From Syngnathus acus (Eukaryota > Chordata > Actinopteri > Syngnathiformes > Syngnathidae): a stretch of DNA of 64,000 nt. Where the stretch lies: NCBI RefSeq assembly GCF_901709675.1, contig NC_051092.1, forward strand, positions 16,683,128 through 16,747,127, written 5' to 3'. Positions within the stretch are counted from its first letter, which is position 1; every line of letters begins with the position of its first letter. Shown in pieces: positions 43,181-54,787 of the stretch. Position numbers and translations under genes: made by a program. The notes under the pieces were generated by a model. The model was not told the origin of the DNA, ran no database searches, and worked only from the letters and a program-made list of their open reading frames with translations.

Positions 43181-43768
43181 TAGTCACTTTTCAATCATCT
43201 TCCGATTGCTTCAAGCAAAAGTTTGAAAAGCTTGAGAAAATTTTAACCTAATGGTATGACGCCAAATGTATTAGAGAATCCATGTGACGTAAAGTGTTGT
43301 ATTATTACTATCTTTCACTATCTGTCCAACTCCCTCCCTCCTTCTGAGGCTTGGCAATGCCCATGCCTCACACCTTGACAAACTTTTTGGGAGGATGTGT
43401 TCTTTACTACATATGATTCTATCATCATTTAATTTGACTTTCTTTCCACAACGCTTCTCAATTTCCCGGTTCACACATCTTCTGCATGTGTTACTGGTTC
43501 TTCAGTTTTTTGTCTCTAGTTAATTATCAATCCAAAAGCAACTTTTTTTTTTTCTTAGCATTTAACTTTCTCAAAATCATTCTTTCTTCAAAGTTGCTCA
43601 ACTAATTTTCCATACTATTCTTCAACAACTTCAACCATTCAACCTGTATTTTCCTTTCATTCAGGCAATCATTCATCAATGCTCATTTGAATCTCACACA
43701 GTCTCCAAAAATGAGTCTTTCTATCAGATTGGTCTTAATTTATCCAAGCTCGCCACACAACATACATA

Positions 43769-45251
43769 CCGTATTTTTCGGACTATAAGTCGCGTTTTTT
43801 TTCGTAGTTTGGGTGGGGGGGCAACTTATACTGAGGAGCAACTTTTATGTGAATTTTTTTCATAAATTTTCAAAATTAAAAAAAAAAAAGTGAAACCACG
43901 ATAAACGAACCGCAATGTAGCAAGGGATTACTGTAATTTGAATTTCAAGTGACGTCAGCAGCGCAGCGCGGCGGTTGTTTACATAAAGGACAAAGATTCG
44001 ATCACGGGATGACGAAGATGACGAAGGACCCCACGTACTACCGGCATCATTAGCGGCTTTGTTTGTAAGTGACACGGAGGACGAAGACTTTGAAGGATTT
44101 AATGATTTGGAGTGACACAGAAGGTTTGAAAAACTATTATGGCTTTTACGCACGCCCGGTCCTACTCTACGTAGCTCTCTTTCACCTCCGTGGATGGAAG
44201 ATGGGGGCCGGCGCTTGGCCGGGTGGCTGTCCGGGGACGGTGGATGGGGCTCGGACATGGCTTTTACGCACGCCCGGTCCTACTCTACGGAGCTCTCTTT
44301 CACCTCCGTGGATGGAAGTCGGGGGCCGGTGCTCGGCCGGGTGGCTGTCCGGGGACAGTGGATGGGGCTCGGACATGGCTTTTATGCACGCCCGGTCCTA
44401 TTCTATGGAGCTCTTGTCCACCTCCGTGGCTGGAAGTGCCACCTCCGGGGATGGAAGTCCACGCCGCCACACGCCTGGAAGTCCACGCCGGTGCTTGGGG
44501 CTGTGTGGCGGTGAACTATTTATGTTATAGTTATTGGATATATTTTATTTCGTGGAGCAACTTGTATATGTTTTTATCGTTACAGTTCAGTAGTTGTTGG
44601 CTCGTTGAACTCTTGTTTTGTTAAATAAAGAGCCGTTTACCAAACCCACGTCTTTCCTTGTACTTTGTTAACGCTACAATATAGTTATATACTAGATCTG
44701 TGGAATAACGATGAGGCCGACGTCAGGGCACACGCGCGGCGTTGTTGACAAAGGACGAGGAATTTGATCGATGGATTTAATGATTTGGAGTGACACAGAT
44801 GGTTTGATAATATTATTGCTTATATAATAGTTATTTGATATCTAATTTATATATCGTTATATGGGCCTGTGGAATATTTTGAAGTGTAAGCGCCGTCAGC
44901 GGCGGGCACCCATTGTTGACATAAAGGACGATCGATGGATTTAATGAATTGGAGTGACATAGATGGTTTCATAAACGTGTTATTTATGTAATAGTTTTTT
45001 GAATAACTGAATGTTACGTCAGGCCCGTTCTCAGCTCTTCGTTTGTGTTTATGTCACGTTAGCATACCTATCGTTTAGCCTGTTGTTGCTTGTTCATGTC
45101 TGTTCTTGGTGTTGGATTTTGTCAAATAAATCTCCCCCAAAATGCAACATTTACTCCGGAGCGACTTATATATGTTTTTTTTCACGTTATTGTGCATTTT
45201 ATGGCTAATGCGACCTATATTCCGGAGCGATTTTTAGTCCGACAAATACGG
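43769..45251. mobile_element. pogo-like element in ERV gag
   Basis: Starts CCGTATTTTTCGGACTATAAG after TA and ends AGTCCGACAAATACGG before TA. ERV copy A has the empty site (CATATACCATCTTCAACTC near 1296-1314). It carries the minisatellite of about 118 bp with starts at 44141, 44259 and 44377. No intact transposase. Confidence 0.88.
44141..44480. repeat. 118-bp minisatellite
   Basis: Three units spaced 118 bp apart beginning GGCTTTTACGCACGCCCGG. They encode look-alike peptides in all frames (153, 144 and 132 codons), which are repeat artefacts. Confidence 0.88.
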
Positions 45252-45264
45252 TACATCATTTTCA

Positions 45265-46305
45265 ACTCAATCTGGAGAGAAGGGACTCGTATGTGAGATT
45301 GCTGTTTGTGGACTTCAGTTCTGCATTCAACACCATTGTACCACAGCGACTCATCTGCAAACTCGACAAGCTGGGCCTCAGTACCTACCTCTGCAACTCG
45401 CTACTGGACTTCCTCTGTCAGAGGCCTCAGGTGGTACGTGTTGGCGACAAAATCTCCGCCAGCATCACGCTGAGCACGGGGGCCCCCCAAGGCTGCGTGC
45501 TCATTCCGCTGCTCTTCACCCTGTTGACGCATGACTGCACTGCAACTTACAGTAGCAACCACGTGCTGTAATATGCCGACGACACGACTCTGGTGGGTCT
45601 CATCACCGGGGGCGACGAGACTCAATACAGGTCGGAGGTCGACCTTCTCGCCACGTGGTGCAGGGACAACAACCTCCTGCTGAACGTCAACAAGACCAAG
45701 GAGATTGTTGTTGACTTCCGGAAGGGTCACACCCAACACCTGCCACTGACCATCGACGGTGCTGTGGTGGAGAGAGTGAGCAGCACCAGATTCCTGGGGG
45801 TGCACATCAGTGAGGACCTCTCCTGGTCCACCAACACCGCATCACTGACGAAGAAAGCTCAGTGCCGCCTGTACTTCCTGCGGAAACTCAGGCGAGCAAG
45901 TGCTCCTCCGGCCGTCATGACTACATTCTACCGTGGCACCATTGAGAGCGTCCTCTCCAGTTGTATCGCTGTTTGGGGTGGTAGCTGCACTGAATACAAC
46001 ATGAAGGCCCTGCAGCGCATAGTGAACACAGCTGGTAAGATTATTGGTGCTTCACTCCCCTCCCTGAAGGACATTTACACCTCCCATCTCACCCGCAAGG
46101 CGACCACGATTGTGAGTGATGTGAGTCACCCCGCTCACTCTTTTATTTATTATTTATTCATTGTTTGTGCCTTCCTGTTTACTTGTATGTATATTGTGTA
46201 CTATGTCTTGTCACCGTGGGATAGTGGGAACGTAATTTCGATCTCTTTGTGTGTCTTCACGTGAAGAAATTGACAATAAAGCAGACTTTGACTTTGATTT
46301 GACTC
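45265..46305 (+). pseudogene. LINE reverse transcriptase C-terminal half with 3' end
   Basis: Encodes [32 protein letters not shown], a YADDTTLVG box preceded by a stop codon (TAA at 45570), [52 protein letters not shown] and [17 protein letters not shown]. It ends with a 3' UTR and TGACAATAAAG. One nonsense codon apart, it is well preserved. 5' truncated. Same family as 51391-53637. Confidence 0.9.
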
Positions 46306-46577
46306 ACACATAGAAGCTTGTATAATCTTATAACACAACCAATCAATTATTCCTATTAAATCGAGCATTGCAATCTCTCAAATTCACAATTTTGCCTCAT
46401 CCAATTCCTGAAAGCATGTTCTGTCGTTTTTTTGGTTTTTATTTCTTCGACTTTCCCATGAGGGCTCGACACTAATATGCACTAGTGTGGATCAGTTTCT
46501 GCCCGCAAACAGATTTCTCTCTTTTCCTCTCATTTTTATTTTTCAAAATTGTTTCTGTTTCTGCAAATTGGATAGAC

Positions 46578-47410
46578 CAGTGGTCCCCAACCTTTTTTGC
46601 GCCACGGACCGGTTACATGTCAGAAATATTTTCGCAGACCGGCCTTTGTATAAATAAATAGTACATTTATATAAAGAATTAATACATTTCTAATAAATAT
46701 ATAAATACGATGAAATAAAATGGCATAAAAAGTATAAACCACATAAAAGTAAAACTCACCATTACGTTGAATTAGTGGGAGCACTGAGCTTGTTTCTCAG
46801 AAACGAGCTGGTCCCATCTAGGCGTAATCAGAGACAATGACACCCGAAGTGGTTAAGGTTTGTCTTTTAATACAGGATGCTTGGTCTCCATGTGCCGAAG
46901 CAGTTTTGAATGCTTCATTGCCTCGTTAGCTAGCCTGTCGCCACATATTATACAGAGTGCGCTTAGCGCGTCAGAGTCACCTGTGGCCATGAATCCATAT
47001 TTTAACTAGGACTCCAGAAAATGCAGCTTTCCTTTTCTTAGAAGTCGGAGCTTCTTCTTCTTCCGTCTCCTGATTGGGCTTTTTTCCCTTTCCGAAGAAG
47101 CTTTCCAAACATCTCAGTTTCTTGCTAATTTTTGCTTGCTTCGCGGGCTTGACTGGCGTGACGTCACGTGACCGGGACGAGTGTCTTGACTCGAATGAAC
47201 ACAGATAAACCGACGGATGCCAATTTTTTTTATATTTTTCAAAATAAATTTTTACTCATTTTTGCTAGCTTTGCGGGCTCGACTGAGGAAACATCTCATG
47301 TGACCGGGACGAGCATCTTGACCTGAATTAATTGATCGTCGATAAAAAAAACAATTCTGTGCGGTTTGGCGGCCTGGTACCAAGTGACCCACGGACCGGG
47401 TTGGGGACCG
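46578..47410 (-). mobile_element. hAT element with BED-finger exon, in ERV gag
   Basis: Termini CAGTGGTCCCCAACCTTTTT and (complement) GGGTTGGGGACCG. Flanking GGATAGAC and GGTCAGAC (two differences in 8 bp); ERV copy A keeps the empty site at about 1690-1700. Near 46855-47005 the minus strand encodes LKYGFMATGDSDALSALCII, then CGDRLANEAMKHSKLLRHME and TKHP, a BED zinc finger. The rest of the transposase is deleted. Same family as the inner part of 18166-18988. Confidence 0.85.
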
Positions 47411-48469
47411 GGTCAGACCACAGTCGAGCAAATTTCTTTGCCCTAAAAGTTTAGCCAATTTCATCATTTTAACATACGCAGACACAGCTCTCACGCGCGA
47501 GGGGTGGGGCCCGGCATCAATGATTCGTCACAGGCTGGCCATTTCTTGCAGTCGATCAGGAGCTGGTTCCCGCCCACACACACGAGGACAGCACATTCAA
47601 ATTTTTTATTTATCCTTTAGTAGCAATTTACATTTCTTTACCACTTGATTTGCAAATTTTAACTTTAGTGTGCACACAATTTGCTCCCTGGTCATTTGTC
47701 ATTCTATAATCTGACAATGAATCTAAACCAAAAGTAACATGTTTTTTTTTTTCTTTTAATGCACTCAGAATGTCTCATGCTGTATGGACATCTATTATTT
47801 CTTTCTCTGTAGGAGCATGAGCGGTCAAAGGGGAGGAAGCTAGTCATGCTGAAAATTTGACTTTTTCTCTGCCTCTTCCTCCACCCTTTGATTGGTTTTG
47901 TTATACATGACGACACACTTTTGCCAAGTGTCCCCGTTTCCCACAGTTCCAACAGTCCAAATTTGATGTGGATTTTGAATTGAATGGCGGCCTCATCACT
48001 TTTAATTTTTCTATTTTTTGTCTTTTGAATTTGTTCTCTTCTCTCTTGTGAAGCTTTCAACCACACTCTAGCACATTGCAATTTTCTCTCTTTTCTTTCC
48101 TTTCTCAATCCCTTTGGCTTCGTAGCCACACTCCTTCAAAATGTCTACCACTACGTTCCACATTTCGACTTTCCTTGTAGTTCATACTTTTTCTTCCACT
48201 TCGGCATGTATTGCATACAATTAAGAAATCTACTCGCCATGTACTCCTCATCTCCTTCAAGAGCCCCTTTATTTGGAGATTTGCAGTTTACATTTCCCAT
48301 TTTAATTTGGTATTTTTAGTTCTTCCAATTTTTTTTCTTTGAGGATCCTCAATGCAAGTTTAAATTGACCTTTCAACAAATTTCTTGCCTGTGTTATTTG
48401 CTAGTACTGCTCTTTAGTTAATTTATCCTACCAGTCACACTCAACCACACAACTTTCAGGCAAACAGCT

Positions 48470-48820
48470 TAGAAAAACGGACAAAAAAAATCTACGCCCT
48501 TCTTCAATTAAGAAAAAGAAGCTCTGTTTTATCTCGCCCGTTCCTTCCACTGGGACTCGAACCCAAGCTGTTCATTGGCTCGGAAAAACGGACAAAGAAA
48601 TCTCTACGCTCTTCTTTGATTAACAAAAAAGAAGCTCTGTGTTTCTTAGCACGTTCCTTCCACTGGGACTCTAACCCAAGCCAGATCCCATAGCTTGGAA
48701 AAACAAAGAAAAATCTACGCACTTCTTCGATGAACGAAAACGAAGCTCTGCTTTTCTTAGCCTGTTCCTTCCACTGGGACTTGAACCCAAACTATATCTC
48801 GTGCACTTTTCACTTTTACG
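48470..48820 (-). repeat. Tandem repeat of about 112 bp in ERV leader (copy B)
   Basis: CCACTGGGACTCGAACCC-type cores at 48547, 48660 and 48771 (spacing 113 and 111). Same array as copy A at 2820-3175, with the same GGTTCGAGTCC on the minus strand. Confidence 0.8.
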
Positions 48821-48846
48821 CGTTTCATCACAACTTTAGGGCTTTT

Positions 48847-48852
48847 ACTTAC
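48847..48852 (-). promoter_or_regulatory. Retroviral leader splice donor (copy B)
   Basis: Minus strand CAAGTAAGT, conserved with copy A at the equivalent position. Confidence 0.55.
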
Positions 48853-49048
48853 TTGTCCCCTGGTTCGTTGCACTTCCGGATCCCGTCAATCCACTGTTGT
48901 CAGACGAAGGCAGACCTAAGATGCTGGCGCAGCGAAGAATTTTCTTCCCAGGTCTTTCTTTTCCAGGTCCTCCTAATGGACGCTGGCTTGTTGACAATGC
49001 AGCACGTCGTCCTCCGTCGATCAGCAGTGGGTATGTGAGGGATCCGGG

Positions 49049-49454
49049 AGTGGTGCTCACTCTAACTTATTTTGCAAGAACCACACGGGAGACAGTATGC
49101 CTTTTGAACACTTGCAAGTGGAGAGCTCGTTCATCACTGTGCATACAGCGATGATCGAACGAAGTCTGACTTTGGATTCTTGCAAGAGAGTTTTTATTGA
49201 GAGAAAGCAGGGTGGGGATGAGAGTGGACAGGATTGGGGTAAACCCCTGGCCACTGGTCAAAGCATAGCAGGGGGTGTTTTACGACGTTGGGGAAGCAGA
49301 ACAACTTAGATTGCTTCCTCTGCAGCTGGTCAATCAGTTCAAAGGATCTTAGCACTTTGTTCTACTACTTTGTAGTACAGGACACGTTTAGTTAATTATT
49401 ACAGGTTACATTCCAACATAAGCATAGGATGAAACTAATCTATCAACCCTAACA
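49049..49454 (-). repeat. 5' LTR of ERV copy B
   Basis: Minus reading starts TGTTAGGGTTGATAGATTAG at 49454 and runs to about 49049. A 20-bp deletion at the inner edge removed the LTR end and the primer site: GATCCGGG joins directly to AGTGGTGCTC. Confidence 0.82.
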
Positions 49455-49776
49455 AGAGCCGTCGCTGAAATTTAGAAAATATTTTTAAAGTCCTGATGTA
49501 CTTTCCAAATTTTAAGTGGACCTAAGTGCGCAGGGAGCTTAATTTTGTCCGATCGCGCAACTGCAGCGCACCGCCGAACGCGCAACCGTAGCGCGTCGAC
49601 GACCGCGCAACTGCACCGCGCTGGTCGCATTATTGTGACAGAGCTGTCGCTGAAATTTAGAAATTATTTTTAAAGTCCTGATGTACTTTCCAAAATTTAA
49701 GGGGACCTCAGTGCGCAGGGAGCTTAATTTGGTCCGATCGCGCAACCGCAGCGCGCCGGGCGCTCACTGTCGCATT
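49455..49776. repeat. 185-bp tandem duplication
   Basis: AGAGC(C/T)GTCGCTGAAATTTAG at 49455 and 49640, followed in both by AAGTCCTGATGTACTTTCC and GCGCAGGGAGCTTAATTT. Directly abuts the ERV copy B LTR. Origin unknown. Confidence 0.8.
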
Positions 49777-49905
49777 GCTTTAAGAGCGTCTTTGTGTTTT
49801 AGGATGGCTTTACTGCTCCCACTTGCTCTCTTTGGAGGCATGATTAGGGGTTAATACAATCCTCAAAGTAATGAAAATACAATAACAACAGAGTCAGTCA
49901 GCATC

Positions 49906-50020
49906 GGTCGGGTTTTCTCAAGTCCTCCCGGCTCATCTCGCGAGGTTCGACCTCCGAATTTTGTTCGATAACCGAAGCAAAAAAATCTCAAATTTTTTGT
50001 TCGAATTCCGATTTGTCTAT
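49906..50020. mobile_element. Tigger-type fragment, inverted
   Basis: GCTCATCTCGCGAGGTTCGA and GAATTCCGATTTGT are the complement of the element at 13896-14030; truncated at about 50020. Confidence 0.6.
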
Positions 50021-50045
50021 CTATATATACTGTATATATATATAT

Positions 50046-51358
50046 TATTGGTTTTTTGGTCCACAATTTGGGAAGCGCGCTATCCGCGCCTCACGGCAAA
50101 AGCCATAGCCAATCACCTGTTATCCAATTTACCCTCCGCGTGCTCGTTTTATTTCTTCAGTTTTAGGAAAAGACTAAGACACTGAAACAAAATTTAGACT
50201 TACACAGGTTGGTTGAGTTCAATCACAATTCTTGTTAAGAAAGCTCTGTTTTCAGGAAAGTACAATACAGATCTGGGTCTTTCGTGCGACCATGCTCAAG
50301 AGCAGAAAGTCTCCATTCAGAAAAGGCAACGTTCAAGGTTCTTTGGTCAGCTTATATTCAGTTGCACATGCCAGTGTGGGCCGAGTTTGATGGGTGATGA
50401 GTCAGGGGGTGTGGCAAGTTCGCAGGAGAGTTTGATTCCATGGGAGTGGGTGCTGGTTCGGTGAGAGCTGGTTCCGTGGGGGTGGGTGCTGATTATGGGT
50501 GATTCGGTGTGTGTGGGGGCTGTTGTCTTCCATCCCGTCTTTCGGCCTTGGCGATCACCTTTGGCCGGGTTCTTGGTTGTTTTCCTCCTGCCGCTCTTCT
50601 TCTGGCACCTCTACCGGTTTTATCTCCAAGTGTCCTTCCTGTAAACCATTCTTGCACATACATCCACTTCGCCCACTGTCGCACACTACCCATTCATCAT
50701 TCTTTCAATTTTGTCATTTTGTACGGAATTATGTGAGCTTTTGGCAGTGACATCAATTTATTAATGTTCCCTGACTATGCAAAGTTTGTACTCACCACTT
50801 ACCATGTTTTTGTTTGTTTGTTCTTTTGATACTCCATGTACTTGCTTACGTCATCATATTCTTAGTTTAATCATGCTTCCAACCATATCTTTTCTTTGTT
50901 AGGCAAAATATTTCCCTCTGTCCAGAACGTTCAGTAGTAATCGAAAACTGGCGTCTAGCATTAGTCAAAACATAAGATATAATCAAGTACTGAACATTTT
51001 TAGACGACTTTGGCAGTGTCCGTGATTTAGAAAATCATTAGGCATGCATTAAACAGTTCCTTAAGGGTCATTAAGCTATTCAGGCAATATATCAAAAAAC
51101 ATTTGTTATTTCAAAGTGCTCAGAAATACATATCAGATCATAAAGTTATGAAAACCTTTGTCATTACCCCATATCAAAAATGTCTAGTTATGCATTCTTT
51201 ATTGATTTGGTGTGTAGGTATAATTATATGCTTAAAATGTTTCTTTTACTGATTTAATATGTGAATATACTTGTCTGCTTATGTACTTAATTCAATGAGG
51301 TTTGAGCATGTCTGTTTTTGTAGCTAGGCAGGACTTTTTGTATTTCGACCCCATTTCT
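50046..51358. repeat. Solo-LTR family copy 2
   Basis: Nearly complete copy of the LTR at 25999-29448 without the pogo-like insertion, from GGTCCACAATTTGG to TTTCGACCCCATTTCT. It provides the empty site AATTTACCCTCCGCGTG for that insertion. It ends at a (TA)n run. Confidence 0.82.
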
Positions 51359-51390
51359 TATATATATATACGTATATATATATATATATC

Positions 51391-53637
51391 AGGGAGGGGA
51401 GTGAAGCACCAATAATCTTACCAGCTGTGTTCACTATGCGCTGCAGGGCCTTCATGTTGTATTCAGTGCAGCTATCACCCCAAACAGCGATACAACAGGA
51501 GAGAACGCTCTCAATGGTGCCACGGTAGAATGTAGTCATGACGGCCGGAGGAGCACTTGCTCGCCTGAGTTTCCGCAGGAAGTACAGGAGGCGCTGAGCT
51601 TTCTTCGCCAGTGATGCGGTGTTGGTGGACCAGGAGAGGTCCTCACTGATGTGCACCCCCAGGAATCTGGTGCTGCTCACTTTCTCCACCACAGCACCAT
51701 CGATGGTCAGTGGCAGGTGTTGGGTGTGACCCTTCCGGAGGTCAACAACAATCTCCTTGGTCTTGTTGACGTTCAGCAGGAGGTTGTTGTCCCTGCACCA
51801 CGTGGCCAGAAGGTCGACCTCCGACCTGTATTGAGTCTCGTCGCCTCCGGTGATGAGACCCACCAGAGTCGTGTCGTCGGCATATTTCAGCACGCGGTTG
51901 TTACTGTAAGTTGCAGTGCAGTTATGCGTCAGCAGGGTGAAGAGCAGCAGACTGAGCACGCAGCATTGGGGGGCCCCCGTGCTCAGCGTAATGCTGGCGG
52001 AGATTTTGTTGCTAACACGTACCACCTGAGGCCTCTGACAGAGGAAGTCCAGTAGCCAGTTGCAGAGGTAGGTACTGACGCCCAGCTTGTCAAGTTTTCA
52101 GATGAGTCGCTGTGGTACAATGGTGTTGAATGCAGAACTGAAGTCCACAAACAGCAATCTCACATACGAGTCCCTTCTCTCCAGGTGGGTGAGGGCTGAG
52201 TGGAGGGCAGAGCAGATGGCATCCTCAGAGGACCGTTTGGCTCGGTACGCAAACTGGAAGGGGTCTATGGTGGGGGGGGAGAATGGATCTGATGTGCTCC
52301 ATGACAAGCCGCTCAAAGCACTTCATGATGATGGGCGTCAGTGCCACAGGGCGGTAGTCATTGAAGCAGGACGGAGCAGGGTTCTTCGGCACAGGTACGA
52401 TGGTGGCAGCCTTGAAACATGATGGGATGATGGCCTGCTGCAGGGAAATGTTAAAGATGTCCGTGAAGACACCCATCGGCTCCCCAGCGCAGTCCTTCAG
52501 CGCTTGACCTGGGATGTTGTCAGGGCCCGCCGCCTTACGGGTGTTGATAGCGGCAAGCGTCCTCCTCACGCTATCGGCAGAGAGGCACAGGGGCTGCTCG
52601 TGTGGAGGGGGAGGGGTCTTCAGCGGGCAAGTGCTGTTCTGAGCATCGAAGCGAGCAAAGAAGCAGTTCAGATCGTTGAGCAGACGGATGTTACCCTCAC
52701 AGCTCTGCGGCGCGGGCCTGTAGTCCGTGATGGTCTGAATGCCCTGCCATAGGCTCCGTGCGTCCCTGCTGTCCTTGAAGTGGGCGGTAACCTTGCAAGA
52801 GAATGCCTTTTTCGCTTCCTTGATGCCCCGGGACAGGTCGGCCCTCGCTGTTCTCAAGCCAGCCTCATCCCCCGCTCTGAAGGCTTTGTCCCTGGCCCTC
52901 AGCAGCCTGAGAACAGCCCCTGTCAGCCATTGCTTCCAGTTAGCCCGAGTGACGATGAATTTTGTGTGGGTCACATCATCAATGCACTTCGTGATGTAAG
53001 AGGAAACAGAGTCAGTATACTCCTCTATGTCCGTCCGATTGTTGCAAGTGGCCACCTGCTTAAACATTTCCCAGTCAGTAGTGCCAAAGCAGTCTCGAAG
53101 CGCATCAGAGGCACCCTCAGGCCACACCTACCCGCTTGCGAACCGGCCTGGATGCTTTCGCCCTTTGTCTGTATGCGGACATAAGCATAACAGTGATATG
53201 GTCAGAAAGTCCAATACGGGGGAGGGGGGCGGCTTTGAGAACTCCTTCATGTGTAGAGTAGACCAGGTCTAGGAAGCTGTCACCACGTGTCGGAAAATTA
53301 ACATGCTGGTGAAGCCTCGGAAAAACAGACTTTAGGTTAGCATGATTAAAATCCCCAGCGAAGATGGTGAAACCGTCAGGGTGCGCCGTCTGTTGTTCAC
53401 TGACAGCCTGGTACAGTTCACTAAGAGCCGCGATCCTGTCGCCTTCAATGTTGGAAGGCGGGAATGTATACCGCGACGAGCAGAATCGCAGTAAATTCCC
53501 TTGGCAGGTAAAAAGGACGGCACTTAATGATCACAAACTCCGCCAGTGGCGAGCAGTGCTTGCATACAACTACAGAGTCCCGGCACCATTCGTCACGGAT
53601 GTAGACACATATTCCTCCTCCTCGCGATTTTCCCCCA
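51391..53637 (-). pseudogene. LINE with endonuclease and reverse transcriptase
   Basis: Minus strand. Endonuclease part at about 53637-53330 (SRGGGICVYIRDEWC, VIIKCRPFYLPREFTAILLV) followed by a linker, then [95 protein letters not shown] and [11 protein letters not shown], ending at [10 protein letters not shown]. The conserved QG before the C of motif B is changed to QC. Both the start of the endonuclease and the 3' UTR are missing; the latter is replaced by (TA)n. Three ORFs in different frames, so inactive. Confidence 0.9.
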
Positions 53638-53639
53638 TT

Positions 53640-54203
53640 TACACTCCATGTACTTGTTTGCATTGTCACATTCTTAGTTTAATTATGCTCCCGACCGTAT
53701 TTTTCATTATTTGTCAAAACATTTTATTTCTGTCCAGAACATTCAATAGTAATCCAAGGCTGGCGTCTAGCATTAGGCAAAATACGATGTCACATCAAGC
53801 ATTAATCAAAACATAAGATATAATCAAGTACAAAACATTCTTAGACACCTTGGGCCGTGTCCGTGAATTAGAATAACAGCAGGCATGCATTAAACAGTTC
53901 CTTAAGGGTCGTTATGCTATTCAGGCAATATATCAACAAACATTTGTTATTTCAAAGTGCACAGAAATACATATCAGATCATGAAGTTATAAAAACCCAT
54001 GTCATTACCATATATAAAAATTTCTAGTTATGTCTCCTTTATTGGTTTGGTGTGCAGGTATAATTATATGTTTAAAATGTTTCTTTTATTGATTTAATAT
54101 GTGAATATACTTGTCTGCTTAGTACTTTATTCAATGAGGTTTGAGCATATCTGGTTTTGTAGCTAGGCAGGACTTTTTGTATTTCGACCCCATTCCTTCA
54201 CAA
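53640..54203. repeat. Solo-LTR family copy 3, right half
   Basis: Starts in mid-LTR (CTCCATGTACTTG) and runs to the end TTTCGACCCCATTCCTTCA. Confidence 0.8.
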
Positions 54204-54329
54204 GCTAACGGCTAATGTGCAAGCGTATGAAGAGACTGCCGGCCGGCAGACCTCCCCTCATTCAACTTTATTGCGCCGGTCTGCAACAGTGGGGAGATTA
54301 TGCTTCTCTTTGGAAAATCTTTATTTTAT

Positions 54330-54780
54330 AATGCAGGGTCCGGCAAAATGATCTGACACATTTGTAGGTTTAATAAAATGCAAATCAATTAAAGAAACAA
54401 AAAAGTTGTTTCATTTCGAAAAGTACATATAATGCCATTTTGTTTTGTTTCGTTTCATTTTCGAATAATGTTATTTTGGTCTTACCGCTGCCACATTTTC
54501 CGGAGTTCTGGCGCTGCGAGGTCGGCCGGTTGATTTTTGTTTCAATGCTGATCCACTGGCTCTGAAGTTAGTAACCCATAACAAGATTGTGTTTCGAGCA
54601 GGTACGGGATCATGTCTACCAAGTCTGAAGCGCATACGGAACGCTCGTTGTGTTGCAGTTACAGATCCGTTCTTGATAAACGTTTCCACAATGAAAGCGC
54701 GATGCTCACCAGTCCAATTCATGTTAGCAACTGAAACGAAACAAAATAACATTATTCGAAAACGAAACGAAAATTAAATG
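54330..54780 (-). pseudogene. DNA transposon fragment with N-terminal HTH
   Basis: From the ATG near 54722 the minus strand encodes MNWTGEHRAFIVETFIKNGS, then TATQRAFRMRF, RNTILLWVTNFRASGSALKQ and GRPRSARTPENVAAVR. This fits the helix-turn-helix of DUF4817-type, mariner-like transposases best known from arthropods. The catalytic part is missing. A likely terminus is GCAGGGTCCGGCAAAATGATC near 54334. An inverted repeat of about 28 bp (TTTCGAATAATGTTATTTTG at 54460; complement at 54746) brackets the ORF. Confidence 0.65.
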
Positions 54781-54787
54781 AAACTGT

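Larger units (their letters stand above)
43250..48850 (-). pseudogene. gag: ERV gag region, copy B
   Basis: Collinear with copy A, apart from the insertions at 43769-46305 and 46578-47410. The zinc knuckle CWNCGKRGHLAKVC (CX2CX4HX4C) is at 47913-47954. Reading frames are broken elsewhere and matrix/capsid landmarks were not recognised with confidence. Confidence 0.75.
35421..49454 (-). mobile_element. ERV copy B: one provirus with many nested insertions
   Basis: In minus order: 5' LTR (49454-49049), leader with splice donor and tandem repeats, gag with zinc knuckle, start of reverse transcriptase (42960-42655), end of integrase (37594-37274), env (37359-35771), polypurine tract and truncated 3' LTR (35519-35421). 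The orders and the shared LTR sequence argue for one provirus. Nested in it are an hAT (46578-47410), a LINE (45265-46305), two pogo-like elements and an RTE-like LINE that holds another hAT. Most of pol between the start of RT and the end of IN is absent. Confidence 0.8.

Noticed and set aside
54471-54752. Treating the helix-turn-helix ORF as a host transcription factor
   Set aside because: The GRPRSARTPENV tail and the nearby terminus-like sequence point to a transposase fragment.
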